A DNA stretch of 64,000 nucleotides. Source: Nelumbo lutea (taxonomy: Eukaryota; Streptophyta; Magnoliopsida; Proteales; Nelumbonaceae). The position numbers were made by a program, and so were the translations under genes. Below are positions 51,380 through 62,450 of the stretch, in pieces (position 1 is the stretch's first letter; every line of letters begins with the position of its first letter). The stretch is taken from the NCBI GenBank assembly GCA_022828595.1, contig JAKGHH010000005.1:69559655-69623654 (forward strand). Reading direction: 5' to 3'. The notes under the pieces were generated by a model. The model worked only from the letters and a program-made list of their open reading frames with translations, was not told where the DNA came from and did not search any database.

Positions 51380-51560
51380 TGGCATTCTTGTAATTTATAA
51401 GAGAGAGAGAGAGAGTTGGTAGGAAAGAAAGTGGCATTCTTGTAATTTGAAAGAAAAAAAGCAAGAGAGAGGGTTGGTAGGAGAGTGGCATTCTTGTAAT
51501 TTGAAAGAAAAAAAAAACAAAAGAAAGAGAGTCGGTAAAGAGTGGCTTTCTTGTAATTTA
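51290..51560 (+). repeat. GA-rich compound array with a recurring GGCATTCTTGTAATTT word
   Basis: GTGGCATTCTTGTAATTT or a close variant occurs five times (near 51298, 51380, 51432, 51486, 51542). The copies are separated by AGAGAG or AAAG runs, the longest about 34 bp of (GA)n at 51340-51374. Confidence 0.85.
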
Positions 51561-51654
51561 TATGAAAAATAGGCAAAAAACATTGTTAGATTCCATTTCC
51601 CTCATCCTCATGCCTTCTTACGTACACATTTCAGCTTAATATATTTATATAGAT

Positions 51655-53328
51655 ATATAATATTAATGCATGTTCAAATTTTTTTATAAAATTTATAAAA
51701 AATTATATTTTTTATTTAATTTATGAGATAATAAAAATTACTTATTACCAAGAGGAAATGTAATTCCAATATACTATTTGAATATTGGTTTTTAATATTG
51801 TGGTCAAATCAATTATATATATATATATATATCATTTATATATAATATATGTTATTTATTATTTATTTATAAATATGTTATTTATATTGCATTTTTTGTA
51901 AACTACTTATATAATGAAAATAGTTGAAAAAAATACTTATATTTTTTTGTTTTTCTTTATTTAAACTATTATATTGTCTTTTCCTTTTAACAATTTATGA
52001 TTCTTTTAAATTAAATTGGATCGTATTAGACTCGGATATCCAACATCTTGATTAGATTCATATTTGAATCAATATTTATGAGATCCGATAAGATATTCGA
52101 AACGAATCGAATTCAAATATACCCTAATTCAAAATTGCTTCGATCTATTTGCATTCCTACCAAACCATTTGCCTATAATGACCTAGCTAATTAAACCATT
52201 GAACCATTTGACATGGTTAGTGGGGCCATGTGTTAGACATTAATTCTCTTTATTTTTTATCCTAATTTTTATCCAATTTCTATCATTAATGAAAATGATT
52301 CTCATTAATCACACTTTTTTTATATGACAAATATATAACATTATAGAATGCACCCAAAATTATCTACAAATTTCTATATTTTCTAGAATTTTTATGTATT
52401 TTATTATTTAATAATAACATCATGTGCTGATCCATTTGACATGGATAGTTGAACCACTAACCTGCCACTTGGATGGAAAACCCATTTGTTCTTTTTTGGT
52501 TGATTTTAAATCATGCATTACATTTTTCATCACCAATAAAAGTAATTCTTATTTTTGCATGTGATAGTATCAAATGATGATGATGATGATAATAATAATT
52601 AACAACCAAATGACCTTATGATAATAATAATATATTAATTCATTTTTTTCTTTGTATTTTAGCCATTTCTATCTTTACTAACAATAATTCTTACTTTTTA
52701 AAACATATTTTTATTTAATATGAAAAACATATAATATTAATGTATGTTCAAATTTTTGTTATAAAAATTATAAAAAATATATATTTATATTTTTTATTAT
52801 TTAATTTATGAGATAATAAAAATTACTTATTTACCAAGAGGAAATGCAATTCCAATATATTGTTTAAGTATTGATTTTTAATATTGTGGTCAAATTAGTT
52901 ATTTATATATAACATATATGTTATTTATTTTTTATTTACAAATATGTTATTTATATTGCATTTTTGCAAACTTTTTATATGATGGAAATAGTTGAAAAAT
53001 ACTTATGTTTATCTTTTTTTTTTTTATTTCAACTGCTATATTTTCTTTTCCTTCTAATAATTTATTATTTTTTTAAATTAAATCAAGTTCGTATATCCGA
53101 CATCTTGATCAGATTCGGATTCAAATCAATATTTATGAGATCCGTTCAAATCTTTGGATCATATCAGATTTGAATATACACTGATTCAAATTTGATATGG
53201 TTATTTGCATCCCTACCAAACCACTTGCTTACAATGACCTAAATAATTAAATTATTGAACCATTTGACATGGTTAGTCGGGTTTTGTTTAAGACATTAAT
53301 GCTCTTTATTTTTTATACTAACTTTATA
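51655..53328 (+). repeat. Direct repeat, about 1.07 kb period, second unit cut by the gap
   Basis: The stretch from 51655 (ATTAATGCATGTTCAAATTT ... ACCAAGAGGAAATG) to about 52270 is repeated from about 52730 up to 53328. Marks such as CCATTTGACATGGTTAGT and GACATTAATTCTCTTTATTT recur 1067 bp later. The second unit ends at the N run. Confidence 0.8.
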
Positions 53329-53428
53329 NNNNNNNNNNNNNNNNNNNNNNNNNNNNNNNNNNNNNNNNNNNNNNNNNNNNNNNNNNNNNNNNNNNNNNNN
53401 NNNNNNNNNNNNNNNNNNNNNNNNNNNN
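53329..53428. other. Assembly gap, exactly 100 N
   Basis: 100 undetermined bases, the conventional filler for a join of unknown size. The segment on the right starts as the duplicate of 35420. Confidence 0.98.
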
Positions 53429-56400
53429 TTGGAATTTAACATTTCAATATTGCCTTGATTATCTATGCTATCAAAAGGACCTTCTATATACCTTTGGTCA
53501 TCAAGGAAATACTAATGGTAAACTGATAGCAATTCAGAAGTATATGCCAACCTATGCTTTTGAGTGGTAACTCTGATTGCTAAATACCTTACTTGCCTGT
53601 TTGCAGTGCCTCGATTATACTGATGCACAAGTATGAAGAATGCTAAGTGATCTGAGTGTAAATTTTGACGTTTGACTCTTTTATTTGCAATGAAGACGAA
53701 ATAAAATAAAGTCTGAACCAAATTAAGTAAAGCCAAATGCAGTTACTGTATCCTCATGTATCTGTACTGGTGCAAATAAAATTGCACTTCAAACAAATGG
53801 AGCCTTTGGATCCCGATCAAGATCAAGATGATGCACTTGTATATAAAAAATTGGCACTTCAAAGTTCAAACAAATGGAGCTTTTGGATCCCGATCGAATC
53901 AGAGATGATGCGCTTGTACACAAATATTTTGTATACTTGGGTATAGTCAAATAAATTAGAAAATATAAATTTTCTGAATTTTCGTATTTATATTTTGATC
54001 GTGTTTCTTTGGAAAAACTTTGGCTGTTGGGGGCCAATAGCCTCTGTTGTTGAGAACATTTTTGGGATTGCGACGTTACCATAGAGGGGTAACATAGTAA
54101 ATGCCTTCTATTTCTTTTGAATTATAAATATAGACATGGGCATGAATTAGTAAATGTGTCCAGCCTAAGAAAGCTCTCAACAGCATAGACTGTTGACCAA
54201 AGTTAACTCGTTTTCTTTTCATCTCCTATCCTTTTTCCCTCCCTATATATGTGGGTGATTGTGTGGATAACACTGACGTATGGTGTGGAGCTGCCATGTC
54301 CTGGGAACCAACCAAAGACTCGTAATATTGCTTGCCCACAAAGCCACAATCTGGCACCAGCAAACATGTACTCGTTCATTTAAAAAATAAATAAATAAAT
54401 ACCAGCTCGGGAGCATATTCAACTCGGGAAAGGCAATATGGCTGGCAACTGCAAATAGGGGGGGGGAGCCATGCCCCCAATCCCCATTTGTATGTCTTTT
54501 ATATTTTGGCCCATCTAGTTGTTCAGCTTTACCCCCCCCTGAAAAAGCAAAATAAATTAACATTCGAATTCAATACAATAAAGATATGGTATATTCAAAT
54601 CTTATCCTTCAAATATGTGAAATTATGGATTCAATTAAATTTGTTTCTACATTCAGAAATCTGACTGAAGCAGCATAAATCTACAAAGCTAAATATGAAA
54701 AAGAATAAACTGTATGATATAAACAGAAAAAGTAGGGTTTTTTTTTTTAAATTCCAAATCCTAACTTAATCTAAAAAGCCCTGAGTTAGAATTATAAAGA
54801 ATCCAATGATCAAGTGGTCCAACACAAGCACGCGCGCACAGATCACAGTTTTCACACACAAACAAATCAGATTCTAGCAGAATTAAATCAAATGACGCCT
54901 GAATTCAATTTGATTAATAAATAGATCACATTTTCAAAACTGACCCAATCTGATTATGGTGACATCAGAAATCTGAATCCAGTTTATGGATTGGAGTTGA
55001 ATTCTAACTTCATTAAAACCAATCCATTTGCAGCCCTGAAAGGCAAGAAGCTTTGATGGGGTTGAGTTTATACACCTACCCTGTTCTGAAAATGTATGGC
55101 TTATAATATTATCAACTTCTGTCTTTGAGATTTACTGTGCAAGTCGAACGAAGTATAAGGTCAACCCCAACCCAACCCAAGCTGTTAAGGTTGGTATAGC
55201 CCAACCTTTGAATTCCTGTTCAGGTTATAGCCCAATTTCTTCACTTTTTTTTTTTCATTAAAATGTTCGTATAATTTTAAGATGGACTGATATTAGATAC
55301 ATATGGGTACAAGGTTATGGTGCTTTAGGAGTAATTTAAAATTATTGAATGCATATATTTGTTTTTATACATACGTACATACGTATTTGTTTTTGTACAA
55401 ATACAGAAACATGTTAGATTCGCGTTGAAGTTGCGAAAATGCATCATCCCTAACCCAACACAGAGCTCTATTTTTCTTGCTTGCCTTGTCTTTGTTTTTT
55501 TTTTTTTTCAATGCTTTGTTCCTGATTAATGAAATTATCTGGTTTACCCAAAAAAAGGAAAACACAATCGAGAGTCAAATTCATATTTTTCAACACGAAA
55601 CCCTAGCACAACATTCAAGCCAACATTTTTAGATTGGGTTCAGAACTTCAGATAAACCAGCCCAAGAAACACTCCTAATTCCCAATTTTCCCATGCATGT
55701 ACGGGTCCTTCATGTTCTCAATAGAATCATCTCTTTTTCAAGCAAATGAAAAAAGAAAAACCAAATGCTTATAATTTTGCACTCGAATAGGTGATATTTA
55801 TAATGCGCTGTAGGAAAGAAAATGTTTCAAAAGACCATTCTTCAATTATATGATTATCTATTAAAACGCCCCAAATCCAAAGGGACTACAGAATACAAGA
55901 ACTAGTCCAAATTGCTGGAACAAAGCTAGATTTGTAGCACAATTTTTCCTTGAAACACACACAAAAAAAAAAAAACCGATCTATAAAATGGCTCTCACTT
56001 GATTTTGATACAAGGCCTACCAAAAGATAGGGTATTGGCACAAACCAGAAATTTTGGTGTGGCATGATTTGAGTCAGAAATCCAGTATTCCAGTGCAAAA
56101 AAAATTTACAAGTACATCACAAAAGCAACATCAACTCTACAGCAAGATTGAATACTGCTTCCCGCAAAAGAATATAAAGCAGAAAAATTTTAAAAGATAC
56201 AAAAGAACACTGATTCTCTTCTGGACTGTTGCTGTTGTGCTGTTATATGCTAATGCTGCTACTGCTGTTGATGGTCGACAGTGGAGGCACTAACAATTGT
56301 GTGCTGCGGGATGAGGAAGCCCACAAGAACTAGATATTGTTAAAGCCACTGTCATGAAAAAGTAAAATGAAGTATGAGAATACAGTTTACTTATTGAATT

Positions 56401-56937
56401 AGTTTAAAAAGATAAAGGAGAGTCTATTTCCTTTCACAAGAAACACTAAAAACTTGCAAAGTTCAAAAGCTACCAAGTCAATGCCAAAAAACCCTACTTT
56501 ACAGAATTCCAAACAAATGGTAATTATTGAGAGTCTAAAAATAATGCATGGAAAGGCATCTAACAAGCAGAACCAAAAAAAAGCATTAAGCAACTCAAAT
56601 CTATTAGGATAATCATAGCCACCACAATCCATAACTTATAACACCTGATGCAGGAAAAGGTTAGGTTTATAGGAGAAAAGCAAGAAGCGGGAACACTATT
56701 ATATAACCGCTTCAATAGAATTTGTGGTTATCTGCACAAAAGATTTTAATAAAAAAGATATATATTTTCCAATTTATTTACATACTTTGTCTTTTAGATA
56801 AGAAAAAGAAAACAGCTTTTATTTTCATTATAGACCAGTGTCTGCAACTGCTACTGTTTCAAATGTTAGGAGAAATCTTTAAAGTGATTATACACAGACC
56901 TGTTTCATTGACAAAATAATTAAGCAGCTGATTTTCT

Positions 56938-57109
56938 TCACTTCAGAGGAAGTATAACATCCAGGTTCTTCTGTAACCGCCAACCTCTGGGATGAACAAG
57001 ACCATGAGCTTCCAAATGACGATGCCAATTCAAAACCCTGCCAACACCCATGGGGTATGCCTTCCATTTGACTTTCATCTTCCACCCCCTGCTCTATAAA
57101 TGTAGTCTC
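56938..57109 (-). pseudogene. IRX9H: IRX9H-like copy 2, exon 3 with 1-bp insertion
   Basis: Begins in the family frame as ETTFIEQ (then [15 protein letters not shown]), shifting after HGC to [13 protein letters not shown]. The TGA in the copy 1 frame is at 56940-56938. Confidence 0.8.
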
Positions 57110-57223
57110 CTGAGAATGTTAAATAAAGAAAACCAGTTAGAGCATGACACGAAAGGTTGTAGCATAAGCAACAGATATATGTATGATTTATCAAAGTACA
57201 TCAGAATAAAGTATAACGCATAC

Positions 57224-57472
57224 TTGAAACCCTTCCTTCACTGTGTCAAGCTGACGTATAGGATCTAACACAGGGCGATGCATATCTTGGGGTTCCAGAG
57301 AATGGTGCTGTTGAAAGCAAATCCTGACATATCAACATGAAACCTTCTAAGCTTCTTGCTCTTCTCATTTGTGTGCCATCCAATTACTTGACTTCCATTG
57401 CAGACCGGGCCTTCCAGTATTGCCTTGTTTTTGCTTTGAGTGAGCATGGAAACAGGCCAAGTGCCAAAACGC
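57224..57472 (-). pseudogene. IRX9H: IRX9H-like copy 2, exon 2 with 1-bp deletion
   Basis: Reads [20 protein letters not shown] and GSQVIGWHT, then shifts frame after ILWNPKI and stops. Has the family-typical Ile in VIGWH, where copy 1 has Phe. Confidence 0.82.
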
Positions 57473-59099
57473 CTGCAAATGATCATAAGAAAAATATCAA
57501 GAATTGTGAAAGCCATAACACACAGATAAAGGAAAACAGGAGCTTATAGCAAAATTTAGTGTTCAAAATTAGACAAATGGTGCTCCATTTTGTTGCTGGA
57601 GGCTTTAAAGACTAAAATGACTTTTTTTGCCACAGAAGGTTGACATGGCAGAAACCCCATCCATATGATGAGTACATGATTCACCATATATGTACTTGTC
57701 CACATTAGAACTGCAAATGATAGCTACTTATCTGAATTCAAATTCGAATCTGGTATTATTATGGTGATCCAAATTCAATCCATCTATAATTAGTTTGAAT
57801 GTAAATCAATCCGAAATTGATCCAATATATATCCAGTCCACCCGTCCCAGGACCAACATTGGGTAATGGCCCCTTTTCCCCTCATATCTTAAATAAAATT
57901 AGTATGTATCAATTAGTAAAGTTGGTTTGGATATTGTTGTAGGAAATCAAACTTTGATGGTTGCAGCTTAGGTAACCCATGTTAAGCTGAACTTCTAGGC
58001 CCTGAGAATTTTCATGTGAACCAAGTTTCTCAGAGCCTATAGGCAAATTCTCTGAGAGTTGAATTTCTAGTAATATTACAAGGGTTAAAGCTAGCTACAA
58101 GCAACAGATAGACAAATTTAGAAGTGGAAGGAACCTGTCAAGTTGTGGTTAAGGGAAAGAAACATCACGGGTGCTAACATTTCTGGATAAAGAAGCAAAG
58201 CCTTGGCTACAAATTTGAATTGCTTGTTCAAATGGGCTCCAAGAGTTGATAATACCCTAGAAAATTCATTAGACAGATTAGAGTTACAAGGTATAATCTT
58301 GAATGGGGCTATCCAGGGTTGTGGGTTGAGTTGTAAAACCACTTCCGTTTTCTGGTTTTTTCATTCATGGGATTGAATAGCTAAACGCTATTCTCCTTGC
58401 ACCTTATTCATTATTTGTTTGGTGGGCCGAGATTTCTATCTTCAGTGAATGAGATTCTCTTCATGGTTGCCAATCAAAAAATTATTTGTTCATTCTTTTA
58501 TTTACAGCTCTGTGGTGAAAATAGCCACAGTTTGTTTCATAATGGACAGCAAATTTCCAGAAAAGAAAAGAAATACGGAGATAAAAAGTACGAAAAACAA
58601 CCCAGGAAAAAAAAAGGCTAAACCCCAGTCTTCATAAAAGGTTAACCCAATCAGTCTTATTGCTTGCTGAAAATTATAAAAGAAGCATATTGGATGAAAC
58701 TGCAATGCTAGCAAACAAAGTAAAGAACAAAACAATCTGGTCCTGGTTTGAGCCTTCTGGAATTTTGGCTTCATAATCATCTTTATGTTACTTCAAACCT
58801 TCTGAAATATAATCCGAGCTTTGACTCAAGCATACAACCTAATACCCTAAACCAAAAAATTTATGTCATATTGGCCTAATGTTTTTGGCTTTTTACTCTA
58901 TTTATTTTTGTTGTGCAGTAGTTGCACAGAAAATGCAAAACATTTTTAGAAGACTCACAAATTGTTTCTTACCGATCACAGGCTTGACTGCAGTGATGCT
59001 GCAGAAGAATTAAGTGTGGGAGAAAATGATACATCTATAAATGTAAATTGATGAGTAAAATGATTGTTAAAAATAACAGACATTCCATGGAGCCAGGTT

Positions 59100-59255
59100 A
59101 GAATCCACTGCTTGATATGATCGGTAAAATCCGTGGCTGACAAGCATGAGAACAGAGTTCAAATCTGAGGGTGGCCACTTTGTGCAAACAAAAAAAAAAT
59201 GCTGGAGGATAGAATGATATCCAGTCTACTGTCTACCCCTCCAAAGGAACCAGCA
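59100..59255 (+). mobile_element. tRNA-derived SINE, copy c duplicate
   Basis: Counterpart of 41048-41200 in the second duplicated segment, with a few substitutions and a changed A-box region (GATATGATCGGTAAAATC). Confidence 0.6.
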
Positions 59256-59665
59256 TTTGGAAATTGGAATGGCCTCTACTCCATGGACCAGGATGAACAC
59301 ATGCATGGTTTGACATTTGATATTTGGGCAAATTACCATCCAAATGAGTACATATTCAACAAAATATCATCCATATGCACACTACAGGATGAATAAAACC
59401 AATCAAAGAAACAAGTCCAAAAATTGTATTCATAACAAATGAGCTTGGAAAAGTTTATGCTAGGCAATGTTATTGCAGTTCTGGAAATAACCACCTTTTC
59501 CAGTACTACAATCATATTGGGTACAAAATTAAACTGATTGAATTGCCTAGAGGATCCACAATGGGTATATGTTAGAAGACTGACTGGAAAAACGTAACAT
59601 CGGAGACAAAGTTGAAATATTCATGTAGAAAAGGAAAGTGAGGAAATTGGAAAAAGAAAGAATAC

Positions 59666-60474
59666 CTGATTTCTCTTATGCTTTCAAATAGCTGAAGAGA
59701 ATAGATGTTATCATCATCTGCAAAGTAGACAATACCATCCAGTCTATGGTGTTCAATATGCTCGAGTGCCGTGTTCCGCTGGTGAACGCCTCTGTCTTTT
59801 ATATTCGTCAAATTCTTGGTGCACACCAGGTGTCTATACATGACACTGCTTTTCCTTAGTATCTCAGCAGTCTCCGTTGAAGCTGAGTTCATCTCCACGA
59901 CAATCCACAGCAGGGGTGGGGGAACAAGACTTAACGTGTGTGCCAAGCGGTTGAGATAGAATGCCTGGAGTGCCCGATTGTATGTGGGAGTTACAACTAT
60001 CAGCTGCTTCCGGGGGATGAAATCGAATCTCTCCACGACCTCTTGTTTTGTCTCAAGACCTAAATTCACCGTCTCCATCACGACATTCTCCTGTCTGGCA
60101 ACGACTCGGAGGTCCTGTTGCAGATTAACCGTAGGGGGTCTAATCTCGAAGGAGATGCGATGGCTGTTGATATCATCCACATTCCAAAATGGAGCCAATC
60201 CAAGCAACAGACCAATAACGAAACATAGCAAAAAACTATACAACGACCGTTTCCACGTCTGATGACCCTTGCGGGAGTGTCTCAGCGGGAAAATTGCCGC
60301 CAGAAATCGCCAAATTCTAGCTGCCAATACGGAAAAGGACAGGGAAGGTGACGACGAATAATTTGGACCAGCGATAATCTTATGGGACGGAGATGAAATC
60401 GACAAAGCATTCCCCTCATTCTGGTAAGAACGGTCGTAATACGCAATGGATTGACTTCGCCGAAACGACGCCAT
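59666..60474 (-). CDS. IRX9H: IRX9H-like copy 2, exon 1 (intact)
   Basis: 809 bp, same start and donor as copy 1, with the anchor and [10 protein letters not shown] preserved. Confidence 0.8.
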
Positions 60475-60904
60475 AATTCAAATTGTGAAGCACAGAGAAA
60501 CCCTACTTCATCCCATAGTCTGATCCGATTTCCATGGTTCCCACAAAAAATTCTCTACTCGATCAAACAGCAACGAATCCAACAATAGCAACCAGATCAA
60601 ATGAAAACAACACGAAATGAGAAAGAAAAGGAAGGGAACAATTGAATTAGGGAAATTCAATGAGGAGATCTAAGTTGATTCACCGGAGAATCGAAAAAAA
60701 GATTTGCGGTCACAAGTGACAAAGCGTTATAAGGATCAAAGCAGTAATAACAATTTTACTACCAAATCTTTGTTGATGTCGCACACTCGAACGTTTGTTT
60801 CGGCTTATTGTCTTTTCTACGACTGGTCTCCGGTTAACGTGTATAGAAAAGCGGCGACGATACAGCGGCGTTCCGAGAAAGGGGAGGAGACGGCCATGGT
60901 TGTA

Positions 60905-60912
60905 ATATAAAT
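60905..60912 (-). promoter_or_regulatory. Candidate TATA box of IRX9H copy 2
   Basis: TTTATATT on the minus strand, same distance from the ATG as in copy 1. Confidence 0.3.
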
Positions 60913-61438
60913 TTTTGCCGGGGGCGAACTGCCCAAATCCTTGATGGATGATTGGGTGGTGTTGGGAACGAAAAATTACGCGCTACGCCTACGCGCCCGT
61001 ACTGGAACAAACACCTGTCATGTTTTTTGGGACGAAACTGAAACGTGGGAAGGTTCTTCGGTGTCAATGGCACGGCCGGTGAGAGTGACAAAAACCCCAT
61101 TGTTTCTAATAAAGAAATTAATTAATATTTAAAAATGGTTTACATGAGTTTAATTAATCAATAGAGTTGTTGGAAATTATTTTCCCGGGAACCATTGAAA
61201 GATTGGTGGTGGACCTTTCAAAGACCCTGTTGCTTGAAGGGGATTGTTATATAGAAAAATGTGTTTTTCTGTTATGACATTTGTGAAAGTGCAAAAATTT
61301 GAGGGTTTTCAAAAATCTCTCGATTCCTTCTTTTAACGTCATTTGAAAAGGCTCTCGATTAACTAGCTCATAGAATTTCAAGAATTTTCAAAGAAGCCTA
61401 ATGGCGATGGTTTAAATAAAGATTATAAATTCATAAGA

Positions 61439-61930
61439 TGGAATTCCCCCGATTATGGTGAGATTAAAATCAATTTTGATGCATCTCAAATGGAGGACGG
61501 TTTGTGCATCATTGCGGCTCTTGCTAAAAATCATTTGGGTGCAGTTTTGGATATTAAAGTTCATAAATTGGGCTTTACCTTCATCAATATGGTGGAAGCT
61601 TGGGCTGCCTTGGAAGCTTATAATTTAGCTTTGAACTTCACAAACTTTCCTATCATAATTGAGGGTGATTTCAAGATTAAAATTTCTTGTCTAAACAAAT
61701 CCAGTCCATGCATGTAGAATCTGAGGAGTGTCATTCAAGACTGCCGGGAGCTCAAGGAGAAGAGTGGGAAGGGGATCATCTACAAGCATGTTTATTGAGA
61801 AGCAAATCAAGCTGCAGATTGGCTGGACTCGCTCACCATGCTCATGAAACTCAATTGCTGAGTGATAGCTTTATATCTCTTAATCTTTGTAAGTTGCCTT
61901 GGCTGTTTGCATTTACTTGTGATTTGTGGG
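61439..61930 (+). pseudogene. LINE RNase H remnant, copy 2
   Basis: Counterpart of 43379-43860: INFDASQMEDGLCIIAALAK, MVEAWAALEAYNLALNFTNF, IIEGDFKIKI, then NQAADWLDSL. Here the ADWL end is open where copy 1 has a stop, so this copy is slightly better preserved. Confidence 0.7.
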
Positions 61931-62249
61931 GACGTGCTACCCCCGTCTTGTCTTGTGTAGTTCCTTTAGTTTTATTAAAAAAAAATGGTTAATTAAGACG
62001 TAGATTAAAAGTAAGTTCAAAGCAAGAAAGTGAAAAGGCAAGAGAGTCTTCCAACTGAGTCAGCGGAAGCAGAGACCGGATCTGCTTGTGAGGCTCCCAT
62101 GCGTGAGGAGAAGATCCCGTTCCGCGGAAGCATTACAGACGGCACTGATTCAGCATGTTTGCATGCGGAGACTGAGGGCATGTGTCTCGATAAAGCCCAA
62201 ATCGTTGGGACCAGGGAGATGCATGTTGGTAGACTTCAACAAGTTGGGG

Positions 62250-62450
62250 TTGGGGGAGTAGAGATCTTAATTTGGCTCTATTTAGCCACCAGGTGTGCTG
62301 TCTCATCAGCCATTCAATATGATTATAATTTGGGGCAGAATATTTAAATAATGATTGAATAAATACTATCACTTTAAGGGAATAAAATATTACTCAAACA
62401 ACAGCATCACGTCTTTAATACCAAATCAGTTTTACGTCTGGAGTAAAACT
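62250..62450. other. 201-bp segment present only in copy 2
   Basis: Lies between AAGTTGGGG and AAAAATATATTAGACAG, which are directly joined in copy 1 at 44144/44145. No terminal inverted repeat or target duplication was seen, so a deletion in copy 1 is as likely as an insertion here. Confidence 0.75.

Larger units (their letters stand above)
44400..53328. repeat. AT-rich gene-free region built of diverged repeat modules
   Basis: A module containing CATTTGAC...GGTTGAA..CTAACYTGCCACTTGG-like words recurs in direct orientation near 45017, 45255, 50128, 52435 and 53260, and inverted near 47111, 47480, 47900 and 49180. Each is usually followed by TTTTAAATYATGTAT-like and ATCACCAATAAAAGTAATTC-like stretches. 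No coding content found. Distinct insertions inside are listed separately. Confidence 0.6.
56938..60474 (-). pseudogene. IRX9H: IRX9H-like GT43 gene, copy 2, with two frameshifts
   Basis: Exons 60474-59666, 57472-57224 and 57109-56938 correspond to copy 1. Exon 1 is intact (P23A, H56R and L231H relative to copy 1). Exon 2 is 249 bp instead of 250: one base is missing at about 57280 (GATGCATATC against GATGCCATATC), giving [13 protein letters not shown] after about 338 residues. Exon 3 is 172 bp instead of 171: an extra T in GGTGTTGGCAGGG. The second shift would restore the frame, but the stop comes first. Either a decayed copy or consensus errors in an otherwise good allele; the splice sites are all intact. 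Confidence 0.8.

Noticed and set aside
51098..51583. Ser/Leu-rich frames on the - strand with repeated LSLSLSLS
   Set aside because: Translations of (GA)n microsatellite and minisatellite arrays.
53329..53428. Gap as a possible biological boundary (for example a duplication breakpoint)
   Set aside because: Exactly 100 N is a scaffolding convention, so the breakpoint cannot be read from this sequence.
38885..60474. Calling the two IRX9H genes a functional tandem pair
   Set aside because: Copy 2 has two frameshifts and begins at an assembly gap, so two haplotypes explain the data at least as well.
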